Below are positions 10,254 to 22,000 of a DNA stretch of 64,000 nt, in pieces; position 1 is the stretch's first letter; every line of letters starts with the position of its first letter. A program made the translations under genes and the position numbers. The notes beneath the pieces are model-generated. The model made no database searches and was not told where the DNA came from. It saw nothing but the letters and a program-made list of their open reading frames with translations. The DNA is from Cyprinodon diabolis (taxonomy: Eukaryota > Chordata > Actinopteri > Cyprinodontiformes > Cyprinodontidae): positions 5,088,501 to 5,152,500 of the forward strand of contig CM060076.1 of the NCBI GenBank assembly GCA_030533445.1, given 5' to 3'.

Positions 10254-10279
10254 CCCCCCCCCCCCCCCCCCCCCCCCCC
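10254..10279 (+). repeat. Poly-C run of 26 bases
   Basis: An uninterrupted run of C, flanked by 'aactag' and 'gcatag'. Such long homopolymers of C are uncommon and are often mis-sized in assemblies. Confidence 0.95.
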
Positions 10280-11540
10280 GCATAGAGCTGATTCTGGATC
10301 AATTAGCTGGTTTCTGATCATTCAAAGCAGTCAAACCTCGGACATATCACCACGTGGCAGCAGTTCTGTGGTCACAAAGTGGTTGAATACATTTTCTTTA
10401 CGAGAAAATGTATTCAAATGCTTGTTTCTGTTTTTGTGTGTCAGGTTTCCTGTCATTGGCACCTGCTTAAGGACTTGATAAAATAAACTTAAGTGTTATT
10501 TTTAAAGAGGTTGAGTATGTTTCAGTACTTAATCAGATGTCTAAATAAACACTGCTTCCTTTTTCTTTATATGACCTTTTTAAGAAGACACTTTGACATA
10601 GCAACTGAATATTTAAAACTTTTGCTTTGCTCTCTGGTATCCTTCATGTCATGTGGCTTAAGACAAATTCCCATCCCCCGTTAAAAAAAACAACTTTTTA
10701 TTTATGATTTCTGTTACAAGAACAAACAAAAAAACATGTCAACATCCAATAAATTGCTTCCACACTGCCAAATAATAATAAATACCCAAAGCATCTCCGA
10801 ATCCCAATAATACCAAACAGACAAAGACAGCTTGAAAAAACCCTAAACATGATTCGGAGGATCTATTTTCTTCCATATTTGTCTTCTAAAATTATATATA
10901 CAATATGTTATCCAGCAACCAGTCAGTGTATCTCTACTTTAAAAGCCCCCAGAGTTCAGATAAAAGTAGAAGGATGAAGGTAATGTCCAACTGGCACCAT
11001 CTAGTGGCAACAAAGAACATTACAGGAAACTTTATTCTCTACTGTGTGACATTAAAAGCCCATTTTGAGACCAATGGAAAGCACAGGAGAGGACATACAT
11101 GGAAGGTAAAGGTCAATATTTTGCTCATCAGCTTAAATTTCTGATTTCACTGATTGCTCAACATCCAAGGAGATCAGATGGTGGCATCAAGCTGTGGCTG
11201 TTAGAGTGAAAAAATTGCCTCTAAAGGTGTGAATTATATCTATTATGAATATAACCCTCTAGAATATTGTTAAATGCTTTATTCATTAAGATTTCCCTGT
11301 ATTTATTCTGGTCTAATGAACTCTTGCAAAGTAATTAAAGATGCATGCAAAATGGTATAACAGCGCCCTCTGATGGATGAGTAATTCTCCAAACGATGGC
11401 TGCAAAACAAAATTGTAAATACTTTCAATTAAACATTTCTAACATTAAGCATGATTTCATGACTAAATATGCTCATTTGTTTTGGGTTTTTGCAGAATTT
11501 TCATCTGGAAATATCTTCCTATCTCAGGAATATTTTACAG
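10280..11540. other. Non-coding stretch without recognised features
   Basis: AT-rich DNA with short ORFs that have no recognisable domains and no consistent splice borders. I see no known repeat here. Confidence 0.5.
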
Positions 11541-11546
11541 ATGTTA

Positions 11547-11690
11547 ATGTTTATTCCCTGCGATGGACTGGCGACCTGTCCAGGGTGTACCCCGCCTCTC
11601 GCCCATTGAAAGCTGGAGTTAGGCACCAGCACTCGCTACCCCAATTGGAACAAGCGTGTCAGATAATGGATGGATGGATGGATGTTTATT
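11547..11690 (+). mobile_element. Retroposon 3' end with a GGAT tail
   Basis: 'ccctgcgatggactggcg', 'acctgtccagggtgtacc' and 'ccgcctctcgccca' are parts of a very common fish repeat that ends in a (GATG)n tail, as here at 11666-11685. The tail agrees with what is known of Rex3/RTE-type LINEs, but I am not certain of that assignment. The short ORF over it is not a gene. Confidence 0.6.
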
Positions 11691-12099
11691 CCTCCTTATT
11701 GCAAGAAAGGTCACCTTTCATTTCTGTCCCAGATGTAGCAACTTCACACTCTTTAAAATGACACCTAGATGTGTTGAACAGCTCCACAAACCAAAGGAAA
11801 CAGTAGTCTGTCTTTTCAGGGTTCCTGCAAATCCTTTTTCCCACCAGTAGGAGAAAAGTGGATGTCCATAGTTTTAAGATGCCTGAAGCCTCAACCTTCA
11901 CCTGTGCAGACAAATATCTTCACACAAACACCATGTGGGTGTCCAGCTATGATGCCATTCAGGACATGAATTTGGTCTAAGAGGTGGTAGTGGGTATCAA
12001 TCCCAAAACAAGATGAAATATTAAGTAAAGATATTGGCTGAAGCTGGTAAGAGTGCAATTATTAACAATGCAACAATTCATGTGTTACAAAAAAGTAAA

Positions 12100-12420
12100 A
12101 AAAAAAAAAAAAACAATCCACTGGAGTTTGTTTCCAGGTTTGAAGATGTTTCGCTTCCCAGAATTAAAAAAGTCAGAAATAGCATTGAGTTTGAGGCTTC
12201 ATACAGTGGACAAACAAGTTTTTGCTTAAAAAACATGCAAATTGAAACTGACAAAGGGGTCCACTACTTTGGAATGGGATCTTTTGACTTCTTTTGATAG
12301 CCTGCAATATGTGATACCTGTCTATGTCTCTGAAAGGGGGCGGTTAAAGGTAATTGCTGGCCTGGCTGAATAGGCGAGGTCTTTAGGGGTTGCGAATCTT
12401 CACCAGCAACAATTCATGTA
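12100..12420. repeat. Dispersed inverted-repeat family, partial copy
   Basis: Shares 'caatccactgga...gtttgaagatgtttcgcttcc' and 'gaaactgacaaaggggtcca...ctatgtctctgaaaggggg' with the copy at 58.2-59.2 kb, and ends near 'gaatcttcaccagc'. A poly-A run precedes it at 12094-12112. Confidence 0.6.
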
Positions 12421-12479
12421 CAAACAAAACTGGAAAGCAGCACCAAAAAATGAAGAAGCCATTTCTTCAAAGTTAACAT

Positions 12480-12735
12480 AAAGTCATGCTGATGAAGATT
12501 CTCAGTCATCCAGATCATAGTCATTCCGTAAAAGTTTAAAAAACAATCCACTGGACTTGGTTTCCAAGATTTGAAGACGTTTCGCTTCCCCTCCAGGAAG
12601 CTTTCTCAATTCAAATGTGAATTGAGAAAGCTTCCTGGAATTTGAATTGAAAAACTTCCTGGAGGGGAAGCGAAACGTCTTCAAATCTTGGAAACCAAGT
12701 CCAGTGGATTGTTTTTTTTTTACTTTTATGGAAAA
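12480..12735. repeat. Palindromic copy of the same family
   Basis: Starts 'gatgaagattctcagtcatcc' inverted, then two long arms: 'caatccactggacttggttt...cgcttcccctccaggaag' (from ~12543) and its reverse complement (to ~12712), with an inner perfect hairpin 'ccaggaagctttctcaattca' near 12593-12640. It would fold into a nearly complete hairpin of about 180 bases. The minus-strand ORF here is a shadow. Confidence 0.8.
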
Positions 12736-13834
12736 CATAAAGTCATATTACACTTTAAATACAAACTCTAAAAAAACAACCTTGATAATCTGTGGCCTTA
12801 ATGGAGAGATGACCGTACAAAGTGTCTCACTATAATTTCCATGGTAACATTCTGAGGAAATAATGAAAAGCCCTCCAGCTTTACAGCCTGAGAGCATGAC
12901 AGTGGCTGCATGATGTTATTTGGATGTTTCACAACTAGAGGGCTGTGTTGAGCAATTTACAAATAGATATCTTCATGAGGAAAGCAAAAAATGTGGAACT
13001 ATTGAGATGATGTCTCAGGCCTTCAATAATAAGGTTAAAAGTTACAAATAAATGGATAAATAAATGAAAGATGGACTTTAAAGTCAGTGTTTCGGAGTGA
13101 TCGTCATTGTTCCATTGCAAATGCGAGGATGTGACTGTAAAGGTGTGTGAGAGAGGCAGCCTATAGGACTCAGCATCACCAGTTCAGTTAAGAATTATGA
13201 ACCTAAAATCTAGTAAAATGTTGTAGGAAGCTTTCAGAATACCCCACGTTAAAAAAATTGGAAAAAAAATAATACATTAAATGATCCAATGCAGAGTTAA
13301 AATGCGAATCAGCCAAAATCTGTAAATCAGTAAACTGAGTTTAAAGGAATTAGTGAAACAAAAAATAGAAAACAAATATGGTCATTTTAACCTTTCATCA
13401 ACTGAAACTGAAACTGAAGTTGGACACATTTAGTCCGATTATAAGTCAGTCTGCAAAAAAAGAGTTCTGTAGTTTAATTTGACATTTTTTGACATGGGAT
13501 TAACTAATTAATAAAAATACATCCTCATCAGCAATAGATACAGCATTTACATTGTGTGTAAATATCTGGTTTAAAATGTAGAGAATTGTCTTTTGAGATG
13601 AAGCAGGAAATAACTGACTTTCAGCGGTTTTACTTTCAGCGCGCTGCAACATGCACTGTGGTTTTGGGTCAAGCTTTGTTTAACATTTATGCATGCAAAC
13701 TGTCAGGTTTAACTGCTGAGACCAGCTCTGTATATATGCTAATAGTTTAACTAATTTCCAACAGTCATGTGACATGAAGCACTAAGACCAGCCTTAGTTC
13801 ATAAGACCCACCCCTTCCTCATTTGTTTCTGTGG

Positions 13835-13905
13835 CCCTCTCAGAACTAAAAGGGGAAGTAGACAATATGAGAATGTTAGTTTAGAAGCAGCAGCTGACTT
13901 GAAGG
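13835..13905. promoter_or_regulatory. Weak fourth copy of the Ig upstream block
   Basis: 'ctcagaactaaaaggggaagtag', 'atgagaatgtt' and 'agaagcagcagctg' follow the same order as the blocks at 3.5, 9.8 and 25.0 kb but with more changes. No Ig leader exon is seen below it on the minus strand. It may be the upstream flank of a lost copy, or chance similarity. Confidence 0.3.
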
Positions 13906-14129
13906 CTTTTAACCTTAAGTTAAATAAAATAAATATCAAAAGTAATACTTCTTGTGATGAAACTAGATGTAAAGTATTTCATAAGCATTGAATTATTTAA
14001 AATAAATGCTACCATGTTAGGTTATACAAAAAGGCGAAAGTATTTATATCTGCAGAGTTTATTGACAAAGCACAAAGTAAAAACTGAAACTGCAGCCATT
14101 TTATGTTTTAGTTCTTTTGGCTGAAAATT

Positions 14130-15742
14130 AAAAAAAAATCGGTGAGTACCAACAAATAGGGAACCGATACCCAGTGATGGGACTAACGGCGTTGAAAGTA
14201 ACGGCGTTACTAACGCCGTTACCTTGTTTTAGTAACGAGTAATCTAACTAATTACTTTGACTGTAACTATAACGCAGTTACCATTGCAGACACCCCGTTA
14301 CTGCGCGTTACTCAGGTCGCACAATGAACCTTTTTTCATGATAGGACTCGTGCGCAGCTGCGTGAAGCTGACTCCCCACCCACGTCAAAAAACTCTGCAA
14401 ATAGACTGAATGGTTAGTGCAACGTTAGTGCAGATTTGTGAAGAAAAAAATATTGTTTGTGCTACTTTTGTTTAAGAGATATTAAAGATTATTTTTTAGG
14501 TCATCCAGAGGTGCGCGCCTTGTCATGAGAGAGGGGAGGATGAGAATGGCTGATGTATAGTGAGATTCCGTCTGTCAGTTGGGTAGGTGGGTGTTTTTGC
14601 TGGCGGGTGTTAACGTACAGCACACACAGAGAGATGGAGAGTGAGGATGACTCCAGCAGAAAAACAGCGTTTTCCTGATGGAAATACCGGTGTTACGTCG
14701 AGCTGCGTTTCCCCATCACATAACGGTTCCCTCTGCATCTCCGCACAGCGCAGGCGGCACGAGTCACCGCGCAAGCGACAGGAAACGCGCATGCTCGCTA
14801 AAGGCGCGTAACAGTCGCCCTGTGCTCGCGCCACAGGAGAACTATGGAGAGCGTGAACGATCAAATGATAGCCTATATGAAGAAAGGGAGAAATCTGGAT
14901 GGATGGATGGATGGATGGATGGATGGATGGATGGATGGATACTCTGCCTTTTCAACCTACTGTATTTTTTATTTGAAACATTATTTGATGGCCTTTGTGG
15001 CAGGGATGGAGATCCATATTTTATGTCACACACAGAGTATAGATCTAGATAGATAGATGGATAGATAGATGTTGCAGTATCTATAACAACCCAAACACAC
15101 AGGATTTCAGAATTAGACATCCCCAGTTATTAATTTCACCAGATCTGAATGCCCTGTTAAAAAACTTCACATGGCGTTCCCCCCTGATGTCATTTACGTT
15201 GAGTTGCAATAAATGCAAAACTCTCTGCAGGTTCTTGTCTTTGTCGTCCGCACTATTCAGCTGGCTTTGGAAACACACGGCGAGAAGGTGGGGGATGGGT
15301 GGTGAGGGTACGGGGGCGAGAAACGCAAAAGTAACGCAATAGTTACTTTTACTAGTAACTAGTTACTTTTATTGTGGAGTAACTCAGTTAGTAACTCAGT
15401 TACTTTTTTGGAGAAGTAACTAGTAACTATAACTAATTACTTTTTCAAAGTAACGTGCCCAACACTGCCGATACCATTTTGAGAGCAAAAGTTTATTCAA
15501 CTATTGTCACCCATTCCAGGTAGGCAATAAAAAGTTATACTGGATTCACTTTGCATTAGTCTTTTTGCTGCTTCACAAAGGTAGGCAGCAGCTTGACAAA
15601 GGCATGATGGCAATTATTTTACATCCAAGTACTATGCAGTTCTTCAGCTATACACACGCACATCAATTTCAAACAGATGGTATCGGTATCAGCCGATACT
15701 GCACAGCTAGGTATTGGGATTGGTATCGGCACAACACTAATC
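14130..15742. mobile_element. Older MITE-like repeat split by hAT copy 2
   Basis: The pieces on either side of 14172-15467 carry 'atcggtgagtacca...ccgatacc' and 'attttgagagcaaaagttta ... tattgggattggtatcggc acaacacta'. The same repeat, uninterrupted and inverted, is at 61165-61513. Ends with 'caacacta' and internal 'ccgata' motifs suggest a non-autonomous DNA transposon; superfamily not settled. Confidence 0.6.
14172..15467. mobile_element. Non-autonomous hAT-type element, copy 2
   Basis: Perfect 8-bp target duplication CCGATACC (14164-14171 and 15468-15475); ends CAGTGATGGG / CCCAACACTG. It is 1296 bp and nearly the same as copy 1 without its Tc1. It carries the GGAT array at 14896-14941 and an AGAT array near 15043-15072. 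No intact transposase. Confidence 0.92.
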
Positions 15743-16077
15743 AAAGATGGCTGCGAGGCCTGCTCTGAGGCTCCTGGCCATACGGGATCCCTACTTGGGG
15801 GTGGTTTGCTCCCAGACTTCAGACACCAAGGACTCTCATCAGAGGTGGATCTGAAGGTGGACCAATTGTTGAAGAATGAACAAAAGTTTTTTTAAAGCAG
15901 CACCATGTATAAAAATAAATTTAATTCAACTGACTGTATGTGTTTTAAGTTCTGCTAAACAAGCTAAATAAAAAGCAACAATATATTTCAGTTGTTCATA
16001 ACAAATTAACCTTTGGACCTTGTGTCAGACCTAGCTGACTTAAAACATTATTTGTTATAGTCCTAAAGTATTTAAAG

Positions 16078-19000
16078 CTATCCATCTAGAGAGTGGATAA
16101 CAGAGTAGATGCTGTTGTATTCAGTAGATGCTGCAATAGACCTGGAAGGAGCTCCCACAGTGCTGTAGGTCGCCATCGCCAAATCACTGACAACCTGAAA
16201 AGAAATGATAATCAGATATGATACTTCCTGTCAGACTGATAGAAGTTGCTCCATTTCAACATAGTTGCTGATAATTCTTAAGTTTATCTTTTAAAAATAC
16301 TATTTAGAAAAAATGTTTGACATTTGACACCAGTATAAGCTCCAACTTTAAATTATATTTTTTAATAGCAGGCTATTTGACTCCTTGAAATGTTGAGTAA
16401 AATGAAAGAAGGGCGAACGTAAATTAACATTTCCTGTATAGAAATTATTCCTCCCTTATTCTGATCCGATTTTTATTAAAGCAACACCAACTTTTAGCCA
16501 CTGGGGGCGCTAGAGCTGTCCTGTAACCTGTCTGATTAGATACAGTAAAGATCATATCCACAGGTGGTAGACCTCTGGTAGACCACATTTACCAAAAAAA
16601 CCATTTGCTGCCCTGTAAACCTCATATAAGGCTGATGAAACCTGTGATTATATCTCAATATGCTTCAAGCTAAAAATGCAACAACTTAATTTTTACATCA
16701 TCTTCAAAACATAATTGACAGATAACAACATTTTTAAAACCATTGCTGATTTCTGTGAGAGCACATGTCATCATTAATTGATCATAAATTTATTTAAAAT
16801 CATGTCATAAATACAGGGGCCAACACACTTTCAGAACTGGGCCTTATTGACCCTGTCCATCACCCCCCTATGGTCATACAATATCTGGTTTGTTGCCTTT
16901 CAAACCCTTTTAGCTTATTCACTCTGGTGTTTAAGTGGAGCTCAGACTACTTTAAAGCATCATTCAGGGTCACATGACTCATTCAATGACAGATACGACC
17001 CACTCTAGTTACATAGGCAAGTGTTTTAGAAGGGCAGCACACATAGAGCATCAATACGCACCAAGTGAAAATATATTCAACTACACATTGTTGCTTTAAT
17101 CTTATTTGGCAATAAAAACTCTTGTTTTAACACCAAATATTTTTCTTTTTTACACACTTTAATGAAATGCAATTAAGTTATTACAATAAAATGTATTTTA
17201 CCAATCACAATCTCAACCAATCAATTTTACCAATACCATCTCAATTAATTCGACATATTAGCTACCTGAGATGATGTTCCACCTCTGAACCTCTGGATTT
17301 CTGTATCTGTCTAACCCAGACTGCCTGCGTTCCTCTCTGGATCACAAACACGGGGAAAGCCCAGCAAAACTGCCTGCCTTCCTCCCCTTGGATCATGAAC
17401 TGGTAAAGCTTCTAAATCTGCCTGCCTATCCCCTGCAGCCTGCCTGCTTCTCTCAAACTAAGCCCTGTTCACCAAACACGCTTCTTAATAAACTGTGTTC
17501 CAACGTCACTGACCTGTCTTGGTTGTATTTGGGTCCAGCCTCTGTTTCTTAAAGAATGATGAATAATGTTACACTGAAAAAAATAATGCAACCGTTTTCG
17601 GCATTTACTTAATTATATTAAGTTACTTTAACACAATTGTTTTATGTCCTACCCTGCTAACATAAACGGCTGCATTATTTTTTTAAGTGTAGGTTTCCAT
17701 TTCTCTTAATAGTTGTCCATGCACTTTACTTTTTCGAAAGCAAAATATTTAAAGAAAGAAAATACGCTCAATATTATATTTACATTCTGATTTTATATTC
17801 AAGGGAATCCGTGGAAGCTTTGTGCATGTATCACTCATGTTCAGTTATGAAACAGAGGAGAGTTGCTCTGCTCTGTGACTGCAAACACAGTCTGTACAGT
17901 AGGTGCACCATCCCCCCATTAGGCCTAAATTGAGTCCCTGTGGCTTGTGGTGTGGCAGAAATCATGCATGCAATGACGGACTCAGACCTGAACTTTCAGA
18001 GGTACATCAAGGCAGTTACTAAGTCAGTCTTTTATCAACCTAAGAACATCTCCAGGATTAAAGGACTAATGTCCAAGCAGAATCTAAAAATACTCATTCA
18101 TGCATTTATCTTTAGTAGTATTGATCACAGCAACAGTCTCTTAATAGGATCTTTTCAATGACGTCAGCAACACAAGCAGGATGTGGCAAGGCATACAGAC
18201 GGTCACAGACTACAAAACACCCTCCCCCATGTTACATGACTTCCTAAATGAACCAAACAACTTATTTGAAAGGTTTGAGGCACTAAATAGCACTCCAGCA
18301 GCGAAAGCCGTTCAACTTCAGGGAGAGCAGGCCCTCAACCTTGACATACCTGAAGCAAGGAAAACTCTGAGGAGAGTCAACCCATTAAAGGCCCCAGGTC
18401 CTGATAACACACCTGCGCGGGTGTCCAAATAGTGTACAGATCAGCTGACTGGTGTCCTCACAGACATTTTTAACACCTCACTGGACCAATCCATTGCTCC
18501 AGCATGCTTCAAGTCTAATACCATCATTCCCATCCCAAAAAAGCCTCAGGTAATCTCACTCAATAACTACTGGCCTGTCACACTGACTCCAATCTTGATG
18601 AAGCGCTTCAAAAGGCTGGTTAAAGACATTTTCTCCAGTCTCCCCCAACATTTGAAACGTCTCAGTTCGCCTACCAAAAAAAAAACCCTCCTCTGAAGAC
18701 GCCATCTCCTCTGCTCTTCCCCTGAGCCTGGTACACCTGGAGGAGAAGAACACCCATGTGCGGATGCTGTTCCTGGACTTCAGTTCAGCTTTCAATGCCA
18801 TCATCCATCAGCATCTGATTGGAAAACTGAAATGGCTGGGCTTCAATACAACCCATCTGCTATCGGCTGCTAGACTTTCTCCAAAACAGACCTTAGTCAG
18901 TCCAGGTCGAACAGAAAACCTGTGATGTCATCAACCTAAGCACAGGCTCTACTCAGGGCTGCGTCCTGAGCCCCCTGCTGTTCACCCTGATGACCATGCT

Positions 19001-22000
19001 GCGTCCTCAGGTTCACCACCAATCTCATTGTGAAGTTTGCAGACGACACCACGGTGGTGGACCTCTTCATAGATGACAACGACCAGAACTACAGAGAGGA
19101 GGTGGAGCAGCTGGTGGACTGGTACAAAGAAACAGCCTGATCCTGAACGTGGAGAAGATGAAGGAGATCGTCTTGGACTTCAGGAAGAACCGGCCTAACC
19201 ACGTTCCACCAGTCATCAACAGCTCAGCTGTAGAGGTGGTCAACATCACCAAATTCATGGGGTTTTTAATTAAAGACAACCTCACCTGGACTGTAAACAC
19301 CACTTCACTGGTGAAAAGGGCACAAAAGTGCTTTTACTTCCTGCGGAGGATGAGAAGAGCCCACCTGCCCCCACCCATCCTCACCACCTGCTACAGAAGC
19401 ACCATAGAGAGCGTTCTGACCAGCTGTCTCACTGTGTGATGTAGAGGCTGCAGCGCCTCAGACTGGAAGAAGGTGAGGAGAGTGGTGAGAACAGCACAGA
19501 GGATCATTGGGGCTCCTATTCCCTCCATAAAAGACATTTCATCCCAGCTCTGTCTGTCCTGAGCCTGTAGCATCATCAATGACCCCTCACACCCTCACTG
19601 TGGACTGTTCTCCCTGCTGCCCTCTAGAAAGAGGCTTTGCAGCATTTGATGCAGGTCCAGCAGATTCCAGAACAGCTTTTTCTCTACTGCCATTAGACAA
19701 TTGAATGTTGAAAAATCTCTAAATCATTTCACAGACACTGCATAAAACTGACCATATCAATGTGTTGTTTTTTTTGCTCCCACAATGTTTGATATTACTG
19801 CTGCATTTCAAGAAATGCAAATGTCATGAAAGCTGTACACTCTGTGCATACAAAATGACAATAAAGTTAGTCTAAGTTTTGCCTGAAAAGTTCATCATAC
19901 AGCTACAACTGATCCAAAACTCTGCTGCACGTGTTCTCACTAGAACTAAGGAAGTAGAACACATCAGCCCACCTCTGAAGTCCTTCCACTGGCTCCCTGT
20001 AGCTCAGAGAATAGACTTCAATATCTTTCCTTGAGTTTATAAATCACTGAATGGATCAGCACCCCAATACATAACAGGTTTCTTGTCAGTGTATCAACAT
20101 CCCAGACCACTAAGGTCTTCTAGTTCAAGCCTACTCTGTTCACACAGAACTAGAACCAAACATGGAGAAGCAGCATTTAGTTCGTATGCTCCACTTATCT
20201 GGAACAAACTCCCAGAAGACTGTAAAAATGCTGATAGCCTGAATTATTTTAAGTAAAAGTTAAAAACCCCTTGTTTAAAGCTGCCTTTGACTGTTGAAGT
20301 TAAACTGTTAACTAAGATATTAGTAGATCAAGGTTATCAGTTCAACAGGGTTGTGGTCGAAAACTCAGAGCGATGTCTGCTCTATATGGTGTCACCAAAG
20401 TATCAGACAGAAAAAAAAATGCAAATCTCTACGTTTGTCACTTTTTTGCTAGAGGGTCTGAAAATGTGCTAAATATATCAGCACTTTTAGACAAACCCCA
20501 AAAATCCTTAAACAGGAATATCGAAACCCAAATTGCAGCCATTAAAGGTTGGGAGGATTTTCACACATGCAGAACAACACATTTATGAGACTTCTTTGAG
20601 CATCTTAGAGGGTTAACTGGACTGGACATCCACACCTTTAATGTTGCCGTTGTTCTGAACTAATTCCTCTTAACTGTAAATGGGGCTGACAAATAACAAC
20701 AACAGTAAAAAAAAAAAACATTTTCAAACCCCCATTTCATTTTAGAAATTTCCAGTACAAATAAACCAGGATCGACAGCAAATAGTTGTGATTTGAGAAT
20801 TTTCTAGAAATAAAACTTACTCGATCTTCTCTGATGGTGGAATAGTAAACATCTTCAGGATTACCCTGCAAAATAAAGATTTAATATTGTAAGATGTGCT
20901 GTTACTGTAAAGACATTATTTTTTATTTCTTTTTAAAAATGTAGCTGCTTATTGTTAGGGATCCAGTTTGTGTGGGTTGTGCTTTTGTTTGTCTTCCCTC
21001 CACCACCAGGCGGTGCCTGGTTCTCGTTGGCCTCCTCACACACCTGCAGATGGTTACCTCATTACCGGAGGACTCTTAAGCTGCTGACTGCCATTACCTC
21101 AACGCCAGAGTGTTTGCCAGTTTTGGTACTCTAGCCAAGCTGAGTTTTACTGAGTCAAACTGAGTTTTTGTCAACCTGAGTTTTAACCTTGCTGTTTTTG
21201 TCTGCAAACTGGATGCTTTGGACCTTTTCCCCCTTGGAAGGATTCTCTGAGCATCAAACTGAGCTGCGGATTCAAGCTAGTGGTTTGGATAAACTTTTCC
21301 CCAAGGATTGTTTGGGCTTCTCTCTGAGCAGGGGATTCATCTCCACAAGAAACTGTTCAAGTACCATGGGAAAACTAAGTGGCAGTCAGTTCCTCCATTG
21401 CTCAAGGAAACACCGCAACCTGGGTAAACCCTGTCCGCCCTCCAATGAGCAAGTCAATTGCTGGAACAACCCACATCGACTAGATTCAACAAGAGACACC
21501 TTTTTCTGGAAACGTGAGTCCTGTTGCCTTAATTCCCTCCTTCAAATCGAAGAGACAAATTTCCTACTGAGCCTGAGCTAACCGCAGAATAGAGACTGAC
21601 ACGGGAGTGGATTTTCACTCCTGTCCTGTCCCACTCCCACAGAAAAAAATGGTGTCCCGTCCTGATCCCGGGCCAGAGTAGAAATCTAAATCCTGTCCCG
21701 TCCCACTCCTGGTGAAATTACTCCCACTCCCATCCCGCTCCCATTCAGAATGACTCCCGCTCCTGCACCACTCCCATTCTTGTTGTTTTTGAGCGCGGGT
21801 GAAAAACTCAGAGCGGAATTTACTATTGGTTTGCTCCCGCTCCCGTCTGCTCCCGTTAATGTTTAATCCTGTACCATCCCAATGCCGTGATCGTTACTAA
21901 TACTGACTCCCATCCCACGGGAATCCCACGGGAATCCCGTGACCCATGGGATTCCCGAAAAAATGTCAGTCTCTACCGCAGAATCTTCCCTTACACTTTT

